From assembly GCA_005884005.1 (NCBI GenBank), contig VAWI01000014.1:70649-123490 (forward strand): a DNA stretch of 52,842 nucleotides, read 5' to 3'. Positions 32,001 to 39,309 of the stretch are shown piece after piece. The position numbers and the translations under genes were made by a program. The notes beneath the pieces were generated by a model. The model worked only from the letters and a program-made list of their open reading frames with translations. It was not told the origin of the DNA and searched no databases. This stretch comes from Actinomycetota bacterium (lineage in GTDB: Bacteria; Actinomycetota; Thermoleophilia; Gaiellales; Gaiellaceae). The number at the start of each line of letters is the position of its first letter. Within the stretch, counting starts at the first letter, position 1.

Positions 32001-32048
32001 CGCGCCTGCGACGTCGACCCGAAGGACGTGGGTGTTCCTGAACGAGCT

Positions 32049-32387
32049 CTACAACGGTGCGTCGCCGCGGTAATGGCCCTCCCCGGGCCACGGCGCTAGC
32101 AGCAGGAGGATCCGTGCACCGGACTCGGTGGAGACCGATCGCCGTTCGTCGGGCTCGAACATGCAGAGTGTTCCGGGGCCTGCGTCGAGCGCCTCGGCGC
32201 CGGACTCCACCCGTGCTTCGCCGGAGACGACGAAGACAAACGCATGCTCCTTGACCTGATGATCGCCGAGAGATTGGCCAGGCTCGAGCACGATGAACAC
32301 CGCGCGGGCCGCCTCGTCGGAGTCGAGCACGACGGGCGAGCGGCTACCGCCTTCCACTTGGATCTCGTGAAGGTTCCAGCTCCGCAC
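32049..32387 (-). CDS. Cupin-domain protein
   Basis: The 112-residue protein is a single small cupin barrel: ARAVFIVLEPGQSLGDHQVKEHAFVFVVSGEARVESG with the first cupin motif (His residues in GDHQVKEHAF), and APGTL-type second motif (DAGPGTLCMFEPDERRSVST). It may bind a metal and a small ligand; function is unknown. The GTG start lies 9 nt after TAGGAT on the minus strand (32397-32402). It is divergent from the MBL-hisS-aspS operon. Confidence 0.85.
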   Translation of the reverse strand: MRSWNLHEIQVEGGSRSPVVLDSDEAARAVFIVLEPGQSLGDHQVKEHAFVFVVSGEARVESGAEALDAGPGTLCMFEPDERRSVSTESGARILLLLAPWPGEGHYRGDAPL

Positions 32388-32470
32388 GAGCGCAGGATCC
32401 TAGCGAGGCCCTTCGCCGGGGCGCGCGGCGACGAACGGTGGGCCCAGGCTCGCCGCTGTTACGCGGCCGC

Positions 32471-32491
32471 ACCCACCCCACGGGGGTGGGT
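32471..32491. other. Perfect hairpin in the cupin/MBL divergent region
   Basis: ACCCACCCC-ACG-GGGGTGGGT is a perfect 9-bp inverted repeat with a 3-nt loop. No T tract follows in either direction. It lies in the 252-bp gap between the cupin and MBL hydrolase starts, about 130 nt before the MBL -10 box. It could be a regulator site or part of a leader; nothing else is clear in this gap. Confidence 0.45.
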
Positions 32492-32639
32492 CCACGGTAA
32501 AGCTCCGAGCCCCACGCGAGTGCGCCGCGATCGTGCCAACCTCGGAACTTGTCGCGGGCGGCTCCGAGCCTGACCGGTGCCTTTGTCGACGCCGGTCCGT
32601 CCACGGACAGTGACCCTCGACGCCTTAGACTCGACCGTC

Positions 32640-33278
32640 ATGAGCCTCGCCGTCGAACGCTACGAGCTCGGCCCGATCGGGACGAATTGCTACGTCGTTA
32701 GGGCGTCCCAGGAGGCTTCGGAAGCGGTTGTAATCGATCCGGGCGGCGAGGCGGACAGGCTCGAGCGCGAGCTCGAGCGCCTCGGCGTCGCGTGCGTCGC
32801 AATCCTGATCACTCACGGGCATTGGGATCACCTCGGCGGGGTCGCCGAGCTCGCCGAAGCGACGGGTGCACCGGTCCACATGGCTGCCGAGGAGCGGATC
32901 GCGCTGGAGCGGATCAACGACTTCGCGCCGGCTGAGCTCTCGTTACGGGCGTACACGCCCGAGATCCTGCTCGAGGGAGACGAGACGCTCGAGCTGGCCG
33001 GAATCACGTTCGAGACGCTGCGGGTCCCAGGCCATTCGCCGGGGCACCTCGCCTACTACGCCCAAGGTTTTCTCTTCTCGGGCGACCTCATCTTCGCCGG
33101 TTCGGTCGGCCGCACCGACCTGCCGTTCGGCGACTGGGACACGCTCGTCGCCTCGATTCGCCTGCTCGCCGATCGTCTTCCGCCCGAAACGGTCATCTGT
33201 TCGGGCCACGGTCAGGAAACGACACTCGGCGGCGAGCTCGCCGCCAACCCGTTCCTCGCCGAGCTGCGCGCCTCGTGA
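32640..33278 (+). CDS. MBL-fold hydrolase (glyoxalase II-like)
   Basis: The 212-residue metallo-beta-lactamase-fold protein has VIDPGGEADRL, the zinc motif THGHWDHLGG (HxHxDH, about 59-68), GHSPGHLAYY, FSGDLIFAGSVGRTDLP and the final CSGHGQETT, the pattern of the hydroxyacylglutathione hydrolase-like (YcbL) group. It probably hydrolyses a thioester; the substrate is unknown. ATG 32640 is 8 nt after TAGACT (32626-32631). Its stop overlaps the hisS GTG (GTGA), an arrangement seen in many actinobacteria upstream of hisS. Confidence 0.92.
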   Translation: MSLAVERYELGPIGTNCYVVRASQEASEAVVIDPGGEADRLERELERLGVACVAILITHGHWDHLGGVAELAEATGAPVHMAAEERIALERINDFAPAELSLRAYTPEILLEGDETLELAGITFETLRVPGHSPGHLAYYAQGFLFSGDLIFAGSVGRTDLPFGDWDTLVASIRLLADRLPPETVICSGHGQETTLGGELAANPFLAELRAS

Positions 33279-34516
33279 GCCCCAAGTACGACGCGCCGCG
33301 GGGAACGCACGACGTCCTGCCGGCCGAACAGCCGCTCTGGCAGCGCGTCACGGGCGAGATCGAGCGCCTCTGCGCGCTCTCCGGTTACCGCCGCATCCAG
33401 ACGCCCGTCTTCGAGGACACCGAGCTCTTCGCGCGCACGTCTGGCGCGGGCTCGGATGTCGTCCAGAAGGAGATGTACACGTTCGAAGACCGCAGCGGTC
33501 GCTCGCTGACGCTTCGGCCGGAGGGAACCGCGCCGATCGTCCGCGCCTACCTCGAGCACGGGCTCCACCGCGAGCCGCAGCCGCAAAAGCTGTTCACGAT
33601 CGCGACGATGTACCGCTACGCGGCGCCGCAGAAGGGCCGTTACCGCGAGCATTACCAGGCCTCCGTCGAGGCAATTGGCTCGGATGATCCAGCCGTCGAC
33701 GCCGAGCTGATTCAGCTCTACGACGAACTGCTCAGGCGTCTCGGCGTGACGAACTACCGCCTGGAGCTGAACTCGATCGGAGATCGAAACTGCCGGCCGG
33801 CGTACCTGGAGCGGCTGAACGCCTGGCTCGACGAGCATGAGGATGTTCTCGACGACGAGGCCCGGCAGAAGCGGGCGACTACGCCGCTGCGCGTCTTCGA
33901 CGTGAAGAGCGAACAGGTGCAGGCCGCGCTGGCCGAAGCGCCCAAGATCGGCGAATCCCTGTGCGACGCGTGTCGGGAGCATTTCGACGCCGTTCGCGGG
34001 TACCTCGACTCGTATGGCGTTGCTTACGAGCTGACGCCGACGCTGGTGCGCGGCCTGGACTACTACACGCGCACGACCTGGCAATTCGAGGGCCCGGAGC
34101 ACGGCGCACAGAGCACGATCTCGGGCGGCGGGCGCTACGACTACCTCGCCGAGGAGATCGGCGGTCCACACACTCCGGGCGTCGGCTTCGGCGCCGGGAT
34201 CGAACGGCTGCTGCTCGCACTCGAGGATGCCGGCATCGAGGTTCCCGCCCAAGAGCCAATCGACGTCTTCTTTGCCTGCGATGAGGGGGCTCCCCGCGAA
34301 CGAGTCCTCGCCTTGATGGCCCGCCTCCGTGCCTCCGGGCGCGCGGCCGACACCGATTACGCAGGCCGCTCGCTCAAGGGCCAGCTGACGCAGGCGGGCC
34401 GCCTGGGCGCGCGCATCACCGTCGTCGTCGGCGCTTCCGCCGCGACGATTCGTGCAGCCGGAGCGCAGGACGTTGAGGTTCCGCTCGACGAGCTGGCGGA
34501 GAGGCTGTCGGCATGA
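33275..34516 (+). CDS. hisS: Histidyl-tRNA synthetase
   Basis: This class II synthetase charges tRNA-His. The 413-residue protein starts MSPKYDAPRGTHDVLP and has motif 2 (KLFTIATMYRYAAPQKGRYREHYQ), the histidine loops LVRGLDYYTRTTWQF and SGGGRYDYLAEE, motif 3 GVGFGAGIERLLLAL and a C-terminal anticodon-binding domain (about 320-413). GTG start overlaps the MBL gene stop, and the stop overlaps aspS (ATGA), so the three form one operon. Confidence 0.97.
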   Translation: MSPKYDAPRGTHDVLPAEQPLWQRVTGEIERLCALSGYRRIQTPVFEDTELFARTSGAGSDVVQKEMYTFEDRSGRSLTLRPEGTAPIVRAYLEHGLHREPQPQKLFTIATMYRYAAPQKGRYREHYQASVEAIGSDDPAVDAELIQLYDELLRRLGVTNYRLELNSIGDRNCRPAYLERLNAWLDEHEDVLDDEARQKRATTPLRVFDVKSEQVQAALAEAPKIGESLCDACREHFDAVRGYLDSYGVAYELTPTLVRGLDYYTRTTWQFEGPEHGAQSTISGGGRYDYLAEEIGGPHTPGVGFGAGIERLLLALEDAGIEVPAQEPIDVFFACDEGAPRERVLALMARLRASGRAADTDYAGRSLKGQLTQAGRLGARITVVVGASAATIRAAGAQDVEVPLDELAERLSA

Positions 34517-36252
34517 GCTGGCGCGATCTTCTCTGCGGCGAGGTTCGGTCCGACCGTGTCGGAGAACGCCTGAAGCTCGCCGGGTGGGCGGCGCGAAGGC
34601 GCGACCATGGCGGCTTGATCTTCATCGATCTGCGCGATCGCAGCGGCATTTGCCAGCTCGTGGTCAACCCGGAGCGGGCCCCCGCGGCGGCCGAGGCCGC
34701 GCATCAGGTCCGCAACGAGTTCGTCGTTCAGGCCGTTGGCGAGGTTGTCCGGCGAGCGCCGGAGGCCGTCAACCCAAACCTGCCTACCGGAGAGGTCGAG
34801 CTCCAGGTTGACTCACTGGAGATCATCTCGCGCAGCGATCCGCTGCCCTTTCAGCTCGATGAAGAGAACGTCGACGAGGCCACGAGGCTGCGTTACCGCT
34901 ACCTCGACCTACGCCGGGAGCACATGCAGCGCAACCTGAGGCTCTCCGCGACCGTGGTCGCGGCGATTCGCCGCTTCATGGATTCGCAAGGCTTCGTAGA
35001 CGTCTGGACGCCGAACCTGACGAGGGCGACGCTGGAAGGCGCGCGCGACTTCGTGGTTCCGGTCCGCCTCCAACCGGGTCGCTTCTTCGCGCTGCCGCAG
35101 TCGCCGCAGCTGTTCAAGCAGACGCTGATGGTTGCGGGCGTCGGCCGCTACTACCAGATCGCCATCTGCTTTCGGGACGAAGACCTTCGAGCCGACAGGC
35201 AGTTCGAGTTTCGCCAGCTCGACGTCGAGCTCGAGTTCGCCGAGCGCGAAGACGTGCTCGAGGTGCTCGAGGGAGCGGTGGTCGCCTCGTTCGAGGCGCT
35301 CGATCGCGAGCCGCCTGTGCGGCCGTTCCGGCGAGCGAGCTGGCATGAGGCGATGCGCCGTTACGGCTCGGACAAGCCTGATCTCCGGTTCGGGCTCGAG
35401 CTCGAGGAGGCGACCGAGCGGACCCGCGACTCCGAGTTCAAGGTCTTCAGCGGAGCCCCCTGCGTACGTTTCCTGCGCGTTCCGCAAGAGCTCTCGCGGG
35501 CGCAGCTCGAGCGCCTCGAGGAGTTCGCCAAGGAGTGGGGGGCCAAAGGCCTGGCCTACATCGTCTACGACGAGGAAGGCCAGCCACGTTCACCGATCGC
35601 CAAGTTTCTCTCGGAGTCGGAGCTCGAGCTCTTCCGGAGCGAGCCTGCGACGACCGTCCTGTTCGCGGCTGACAAGGAGGACGTCGTCGCCCGCGTGCTC
35701 GGAAGGCTGCGCTCGCACCTCGGCTCCGAGCTCGGCTTGATCGACGAGAGCCGAGACGAGTTTCTGTGGGTGGTCGACTTTCCGCTCTTCGAGCTGGACG
35801 AGGACGCCGGGCGGTGGACCTTCAGTCATCACCCCTTTACCGGCGTTGCGCCGGGTGACGAGCATCTGATCGAGAGCGACCCAGGCAAGGCAATCAGCCA
35901 GGCCTACGATCTGGTCTGGAACGGGTGGGAGCTGGGGTCGGGCTCGATCAGGATCCACGACCGCGATCTTCAGCAAGCGATCTTCCGCGTCATGGGGTTC
36001 GACGAGGACGAGATCGAAAGACGCTTCGGCTTCTTCCTCGAGGTGCTGCGTATGGGAGCGCCACCGCACGGCGGCTTCGCTCTTGGCATCGAGCGCTTCG
36101 TCGCATTGCTCGCCGGCGAGTCGAACATCCGCGAGATCCTGGCGTTTCCCAAGACCGCGAGCGGCTCTGAGCTGATGACCGGGGCTCCAACCGAGCTCGC
36201 GGCCGAACAGCTGGCCGAACTAGGAATCGCCGTGATCGTCGAGAAGAACTAA
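34513..36252 (+). CDS. aspS: Aspartyl-tRNA synthetase
   Basis: This class II synthetase charges tRNA-Asp, and in bacteria without AsnRS often tRNA-Asn as well. The 579-residue protein has an N-terminal OB fold (LAGWAARRRDHGGLIFIDLRDRSG region), TRLRYRYLDLRRE, FALPQSPQLFKQTLMVAG, motif 2 CFRDEDLRADRQFEFRQLD, the bacterial GAD insertion (about 285-410) and motif 3 GGFALGIERFVALL. No asparaginyl-tRNA synthetase or gatCAB is in the window, so discrimination cannot be judged. It overlaps hisS by 4 nt. Confidence 0.97.
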   Translation: MSWRDLLCGEVRSDRVGERLKLAGWAARRRDHGGLIFIDLRDRSGICQLVVNPERAPAAAEAAHQVRNEFVVQAVGEVVRRAPEAVNPNLPTGEVELQVDSLEIISRSDPLPFQLDEENVDEATRLRYRYLDLRREHMQRNLRLSATVVAAIRRFMDSQGFVDVWTPNLTRATLEGARDFVVPVRLQPGRFFALPQSPQLFKQTLMVAGVGRYYQIAICFRDEDLRADRQFEFRQLDVELEFAEREDVLEVLEGAVVASFEALDREPPVRPFRRASWHEAMRRYGSDKPDLRFGLELEEATERTRDSEFKVFSGAPCVRFLRVPQELSRAQLERLEEFAKEWGAKGLAYIVYDEEGQPRSPIAKFLSESELELFRSEPATTVLFAADKEDVVARVLGRLRSHLGSELGLIDESRDEFLWVVDFPLFELDEDAGRWTFSHHPFTGVAPGDEHLIESDPGKAISQAYDLVWNGWELGSGSIRIHDRDLQQAIFRVMGFDEDEIERRFGFFLEVLRMGAPPHGGFALGIERFVALLAGESNIREILAFPKTASGSELMTGAPTELAAEQLAELGIAVIVEKN

Positions 36253-36299
36253 TCGGAAATGGCTCTTCCGCCGATGCAGTCGCCATACTTTCCGAATTG

Positions 36300-37178
36300 A
36301 TGGCCAGCGAACGAGGACAACAGGCATCGTTGACGCCGCTTCCCAGCGTCGAGGAGTTGCCGACCCTTTCGGACGGCGGTTACGAGCCGGAGCGCGTCAA
36401 GGAGGCGTTCGAGTCCTTCAGGCGTCACACGACGCAGCTCCAGGTCCAGCTGCGCGTCCTTCAGGCGGCCGCTCGCAGCGGCCAGGTCGAGCCGACCGGC
36501 CACGCCGTACGGATGGACGCGCTGCACATGATCCGCGCCGCCGCCGACATGGCCGACACGATCGAGCGCGACGCGCAGACGGCATCCGCGGCCCAGGTCC
36601 GCCGCACCGAGGAAGAGGTCAGCCGACGCCAGCGCGAGCTCCAGGAGGGAGAGCACGAGGTCGAGCGGTATCGCCAGGAGAGCGAGCGCCAGCGCGCCGA
36701 GATCCTCAACGCGGCCCGCAACGAAGCTCGTGAGGCCCAGGCGGAGGCGCAGCGGCATTCGACCGCCGAGATCCGCGAGGCAGAGGCGCGCGCGAACAGG
36801 CTGCTGGAGCAGGCTCGCCACCAGGCGACCGAGCTGACCAACTCGGTCCGTGCCGAGGTCGAGCAGACGCTCGAGTGGGCGCGGGCGCAGGCCTCGGCAG
36901 TGATGGCACGCGCTCAGGAAGGCGCCGAGCAGCTGCTCGCAGCGGCCGGTCTGGGCGACGAGGCGATCGCGGCCGTCGCCGAGAAGATCGTCGAGGCCGC
37001 CCAGGCCGCAACCGAGGCGAGCCGCGGCCGCGCCGCTTCGGGCGGCGCCAAAGAAGCGTCCTCGCCCGGTGCGCCGTCCCCGCCCGCGTCGGCCGCACCG
37101 CCGCTCTCGGTGCCGGCTCCCGTCGAGCCGCCGGCTGCGCCGTCCGACGAAGAGCCGGACGGCCGGGACTCGGCGTAA
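36300..37178 (+). CDS. DivIVA-like coiled-coil protein
   Basis: The 292-residue protein is mostly a long coiled coil (about residues 30-230) rich in Glu, Arg, Ala and Gln, with stretches such as RRTEEEVSRRQRELQEGEHE and RANRLLEQARHQATEL. The C-terminal 50 residues are Ala/Pro/Ser-rich and disordered. Its shape fits DivIVA/Wag31- or cell-division scaffold-type proteins, but a clear DivIVA N-terminal motif is lacking, so this is an inference. ATG 36300 is 8 nt after TACTTT. Three envelope-like genes follow. Confidence 0.7.
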   Translation: MASERGQQASLTPLPSVEELPTLSDGGYEPERVKEAFESFRRHTTQLQVQLRVLQAAARSGQVEPTGHAVRMDALHMIRAAADMADTIERDAQTASAAQVRRTEEEVSRRQRELQEGEHEVERYRQESERQRAEILNAARNEAREAQAEAQRHSTAEIREAEARANRLLEQARHQATELTNSVRAEVEQTLEWARAQASAVMARAQEGAEQLLAAAGLGDEAIAAVAEKIVEAAQAATEASRGRAASGGAKEASSPGAPSPPASAAPPLSVPAPVEPPAAPSDEEPDGRDSA

Positions 37179-37233
37179 GCGCGTCGCAAGCGAGCGCCTA
37201 GGCCAACTGCCGCGAGCGCTAGGCTCTCGGCGT

Positions 37234-37917
37234 ATGCCGGGACGATTGGGGCCGCGGTTTGCGATCGAAGCGCTCTTCCTGATTGCGCTCGCAGTCGGGG
37301 CGGCTTACGCAGACCTCGCGAGCAAGTGGATCGTGCTCGTGATGGCAGGCGGCTGGCTCGTCGTCGCCCTGCTCGAGCTGAGCGCCGACCGGATCTGGGC
37401 GGCCGCGCCGCCGTGGCGGCGGCCCTACTACGTTCCCGTTTCTCCACCGCGAGCTGAGCCCGTCGCCGCGCCGCCCTCGTTGGACGGCGAGCGGGAACCC
37501 GGAGCAGAGCCAGAACCGGAGCCAGCGCCGGAACCTGAACCAGAGCCGGAGCCTGAACCCGAGCCTGCGCCCGTGTCCGGGGCCGAAGCCGTGACGGTCA
37601 TTGCAACGCGGGTCGAACTCCCCGCGGCAGCGACGCCGGAGACCGACCCCGCCCCGCACGTCCCTTCGGAGCCCGAGGCGGAGCCGGAGCCCACGGCCTC
37701 AGAGGCCGGTCGCCCGACGCTCGAGCCGGTCCAGCCTGCGCGCAGGCGTCGCTGGTTTCGCCGCCACGAGCCCGACGTTGCCGCACCGGAAGCTCCGGAG
37801 ATCGAAGTGCCGAAGCACGTCCGCCTGCTGCCGGCCTCGGAGCGGACCGACCGCCCCTCCGACGAGGTCACCGAGCTCCTCCATAAGCCGGAGCGTGAGG
37901 AGAACACCCGCCCGTGA
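37234..37917 (+). CDS. Membrane protein with Glu-Pro-rich repeat region
   Basis: The 227-residue protein has two N-terminal hydrophobic segments (IEALFLIALAVGAAYADLAS and WIVLVMAGGWLVVALLEL), then a long Pro/Glu-rich part with about ten EPEP-type repeats (37500-37570) and a basic RRRRWFRRHEPD cluster. The repeats suggest a rigid, extended, acidic spacer on one side of the membrane. ATG lies 8 nt after TAGGCT (37220-37225). Its stop overlaps the next gene (GTGA). Function unknown; the neighbours suggest a cell-envelope role. Confidence 0.75.
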   Translation: MPGRLGPRFAIEALFLIALAVGAAYADLASKWIVLVMAGGWLVVALLELSADRIWAAAPPWRRPYYVPVSPPRAEPVAAPPSLDGEREPGAEPEPEPAPEPEPEPEPEPEPAPVSGAEAVTVIATRVELPAAATPETDPAPHVPSEPEAEPEPTASEAGRPTLEPVQPARRRRWFRRHEPDVAAPEAPEIEVPKHVRLLPASERTDRPSDEVTELLHKPEREENTRP

Positions 37918-38426
37918 AGCGCTCGATCCTTCGCAGCGGACCGCTCGGCTCTTTGTTTGCCGGCGGTCGACCAAAAAAGATCATTCCGGCGCGGGATTCC
38001 TTGTCTGAGCCTCTAGCCGACGAGCACCCGCCGACGCCGGTGCCCGAGCCCGAGCAGCCGGCGCCGGATCCCGCGCCGCCGGCCCCCGACCCCGAGCCGC
38101 CGACGCCCGAGCCCGGCGACCCTCCGCCTCAGCTTCGAGCTCTTGCGCAGCCCGAACCCGAGCTCGAGACAGAAAGCGCCTCCGCGCAGGTGCCGGATCC
38201 CGTCATCCAGTTGCCGCTACGTGGCGGAGAGCCACGAGAATGGAACGTCTGGGAGCTCGAGCGGCTTGCTCGTGAAGCCGAGAGCCGGGATCCGGCGCGC
38301 GACGAGGAGTTGGCCTTTCTACTCCTCGAGCTCCGGCAGTTCGCGAATGCCGACGGCCAGCTGCCAGTGGGCTTCGATCCGGTCGTACGGGAGTCGTTCG
38401 GCGACCTCCTCTACTCGGCGGTTTGA
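37914..38426 (+). CDS. Pro/Glu-rich protein, unknown
   Basis: The 170-residue protein starts with a short basic head (MKRSILRSGPLGSLFAGGRPKK), has a Pro/Glu/Asp-rich linker (about 37-95) like that of the preceding protein, and ends in a globular, helical domain (EWNVWELERLAREAESRDPARDEELAFLLLELRQFANADGQLP split over two helices). No membrane segment or enzyme motif is visible. It overlaps both neighbours by 4 nt (GTGA and TTGA), so the three are co-translated and may form one complex (inference). Confidence 0.75.
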   Translation: MKRSILRSGPLGSLFAGGRPKKIIPARDSLSEPLADEHPPTPVPEPEQPAPDPAPPAPDPEPPTPEPGDPPPQLRALAQPEPELETESASAQVPDPVIQLPLRGGEPREWNVWELERLAREAESRDPARDEELAFLLLELRQFANADGQLPVGFDPVVRESFGDLLYSAV

Positions 38427-38839
38427 CTCCGGCGCTCACCCAACGGGAAGTCGCTCTCGCCGGCGTGGCCCTGCTCGCGGCGGTCGTAGCGCTCGCAGTC
38501 ACCTCGCCGCGCGGGTCGAACAGCGGCGGGCATCTGAAGCCGGTCTTCGTCCCGGGCGGCGGCTGGTACACGGCTTTGGCCGGGGCGCAGCCCGTTCGCT
38601 ACGGCACGCGGACGAATTGCGGCGTCATGCTGAGACCGACGACACGCGGAGTCGTCGACTCGGTGCTTCCCTGCAACATCAAGCTCTTCGTCTCGTTCGG
38701 GGGCAGCCCACGCATCCTCACTCAGATCGTCGCGCGGCGTCCGGTCGTGCCCGGCCGCCGCTTCGACGTCACGCCGGGGCTTGCGGAGGATCTCGGGATC
38801 CAGGGGATCCAGCGCATCAAGTGGGTATACGCGCGCTAG
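38423..38839 (+). CDS. RlpA-like double-psi beta-barrel protein
   Basis: The 138-residue protein has an N-terminal hydrophobic segment (VALAGVALLAAVVALAV) serving as signal or anchor and a C-terminal domain that reads like RlpA/expansin double-psi barrels: TNCGVMLRPTTRGVVDSVLPCNIKLFV, a hydrophobic strand, then VVPGRRFDVTPGLAEDLGIQGIQRIKWVY, matching the GR-FDLT-a-ALG-GV pattern. RlpA proteins act on or bind peptidoglycan at division sites; here activity is unproven. The two Cys may form a disulfide outside the cell. TTG start overlaps the preceding stop. Confidence 0.7.
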   Translation: MTPALTQREVALAGVALLAAVVALAVTSPRGSNSGGHLKPVFVPGGGWYTALAGAQPVRYGTRTNCGVMLRPTTRGVVDSVLPCNIKLFVSFGGSPRILTQIVARRPVVPGRRFDVTPGLAEDLGIQGIQRIKWVYAR

Positions 38840-38864
38840 GACTGGCTTCTCGTCCCTTCACCGC

Positions 38865-38870
38865 TAAGCT
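38865..38870 (+). promoter_or_regulatory. -10 box of the candidate non-coding RNA
   Basis: TAAGCT ends 7 nt before GTGC (38878), the first bases of the predicted closing stem. The spacing is that expected between a -10 box and a transcription start. No TTGACA-like -35 box is seen. Confidence 0.5.
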
Positions 38871-38877
38871 CTGATCA

Positions 38878-39038
38878 GTGCTCGACCCTGTGCGAGCCCT
38901 CGTCCTCAAAGTAGAACCAACACCAAGTGAAAGGGAGCCCGCGTTCGGCTAGGGCGTTGCCCGAGGCCGGCAAGGCACCCACCTGGCAGTGCCAGGTTCG
39001 CTACGGGCGCGGGACACCGGCAGGGTGGGGCACTTTTT
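38878..39038 (+). ncRNA. Candidate structured RNA, about 161 nt, family not recognised
   Basis: The ends pair: GTGCTCGACCCTG (38878-38890) with CAGGGTGGGGCAC (39021-39033; 11 of 13 positions counting G-U), followed by TTTTT, so the closing stem is also a terminator. Inside, CCCGCG (about 38938-38943) pairs with CGCGGG (39007-39013 region), enclosing two hairpins, CGGC-TA-GGGC-GTT-GCCC-GAG-GCCG and ACCTGGC-AGT-GCCAGGT. The 5' strand between stems is unpaired and A-rich. The same segment reads as a 24-codon leaderless ORF from GTG 38878 to TAG. Not recognisable as 6S, tmRNA, SRP or RNase P RNA. Confidence 0.6.
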
Positions 39039-39058
39039 GAGTAGCGGTGCGCTTGGCT

Positions 39059-39206
39059 GAGACGTGAGCTCATCGTCAACCGGATTGGCGGCTGTCCGGG
39101 CGAAGCCCGGCCAGCCTTTTTTCGGACTGGCGCTACGGGCTCGAGAGCGGTCTCATCGCCGCCCGGGATTAGCGGCTGCCCCGGCGGAGCCCGGACAGCC
39201 TTTCGG
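39059..39206 (+). repeat. Two diverged tandem copies of a hairpin unit
   Basis: Bases 39059-39125 and 39143-39206 align along their whole length: both begin GAGA, share CTCATCG, then ATT-G/A-GCGGCTG, a GGC-G-A/G-AGCCCGG hairpin, CAGCCTTT and CGG. The first hairpin is perfect and followed by T6; in the second, two pairs of the inner stem are lost and only T3 follows. This looks like duplication of a terminator-containing segment followed by decay of the second copy. Confidence 0.65.
39090..39122 (+). terminator. Strong intrinsic terminator
   Basis: GGCTG-T-CCGGGC, GAA loop, GCCCGG-C-CAGCC form an 11-bp stem with a single mismatch, followed by TTTTTT (39117-39122). It lies about 55 nt after the closing stem and T tract of the candidate RNA. 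Confidence 0.85.
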
Positions 39207-39208
39207 CC

Positions 39209-39232
39209 GCCGTTCGCAAGCGAACGGCTTTT
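39209..39232 (+). terminator. Third consecutive terminator-like hairpin
   Basis: GCCGTTC (39209-39215) and GAACGGC (39222-39228) form a perfect 7-bp stem with loop GCAAGC, followed by TTTT. It directly follows the second hairpin unit. About 65 nt separate it from the mnmA -10 box. Confidence 0.7.
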
Positions 39233-39309
39233 GGGACCGGGGAATGGGGGATGCTCCTTGGGGTCGTGGACGGTGCTCCTTTTGCGTCCCAGGCAGCTAG
39301 CCTGCCCTA

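Noticed and set aside
38878..39038. Assignment of the RNA to 6S RNA or tmRNA
   Set aside because: End-to-end pairing recalls 6S, but there is no recognisable central bubble sequence, and tmRNA features (tag frame, tRNA-like ends) are absent.
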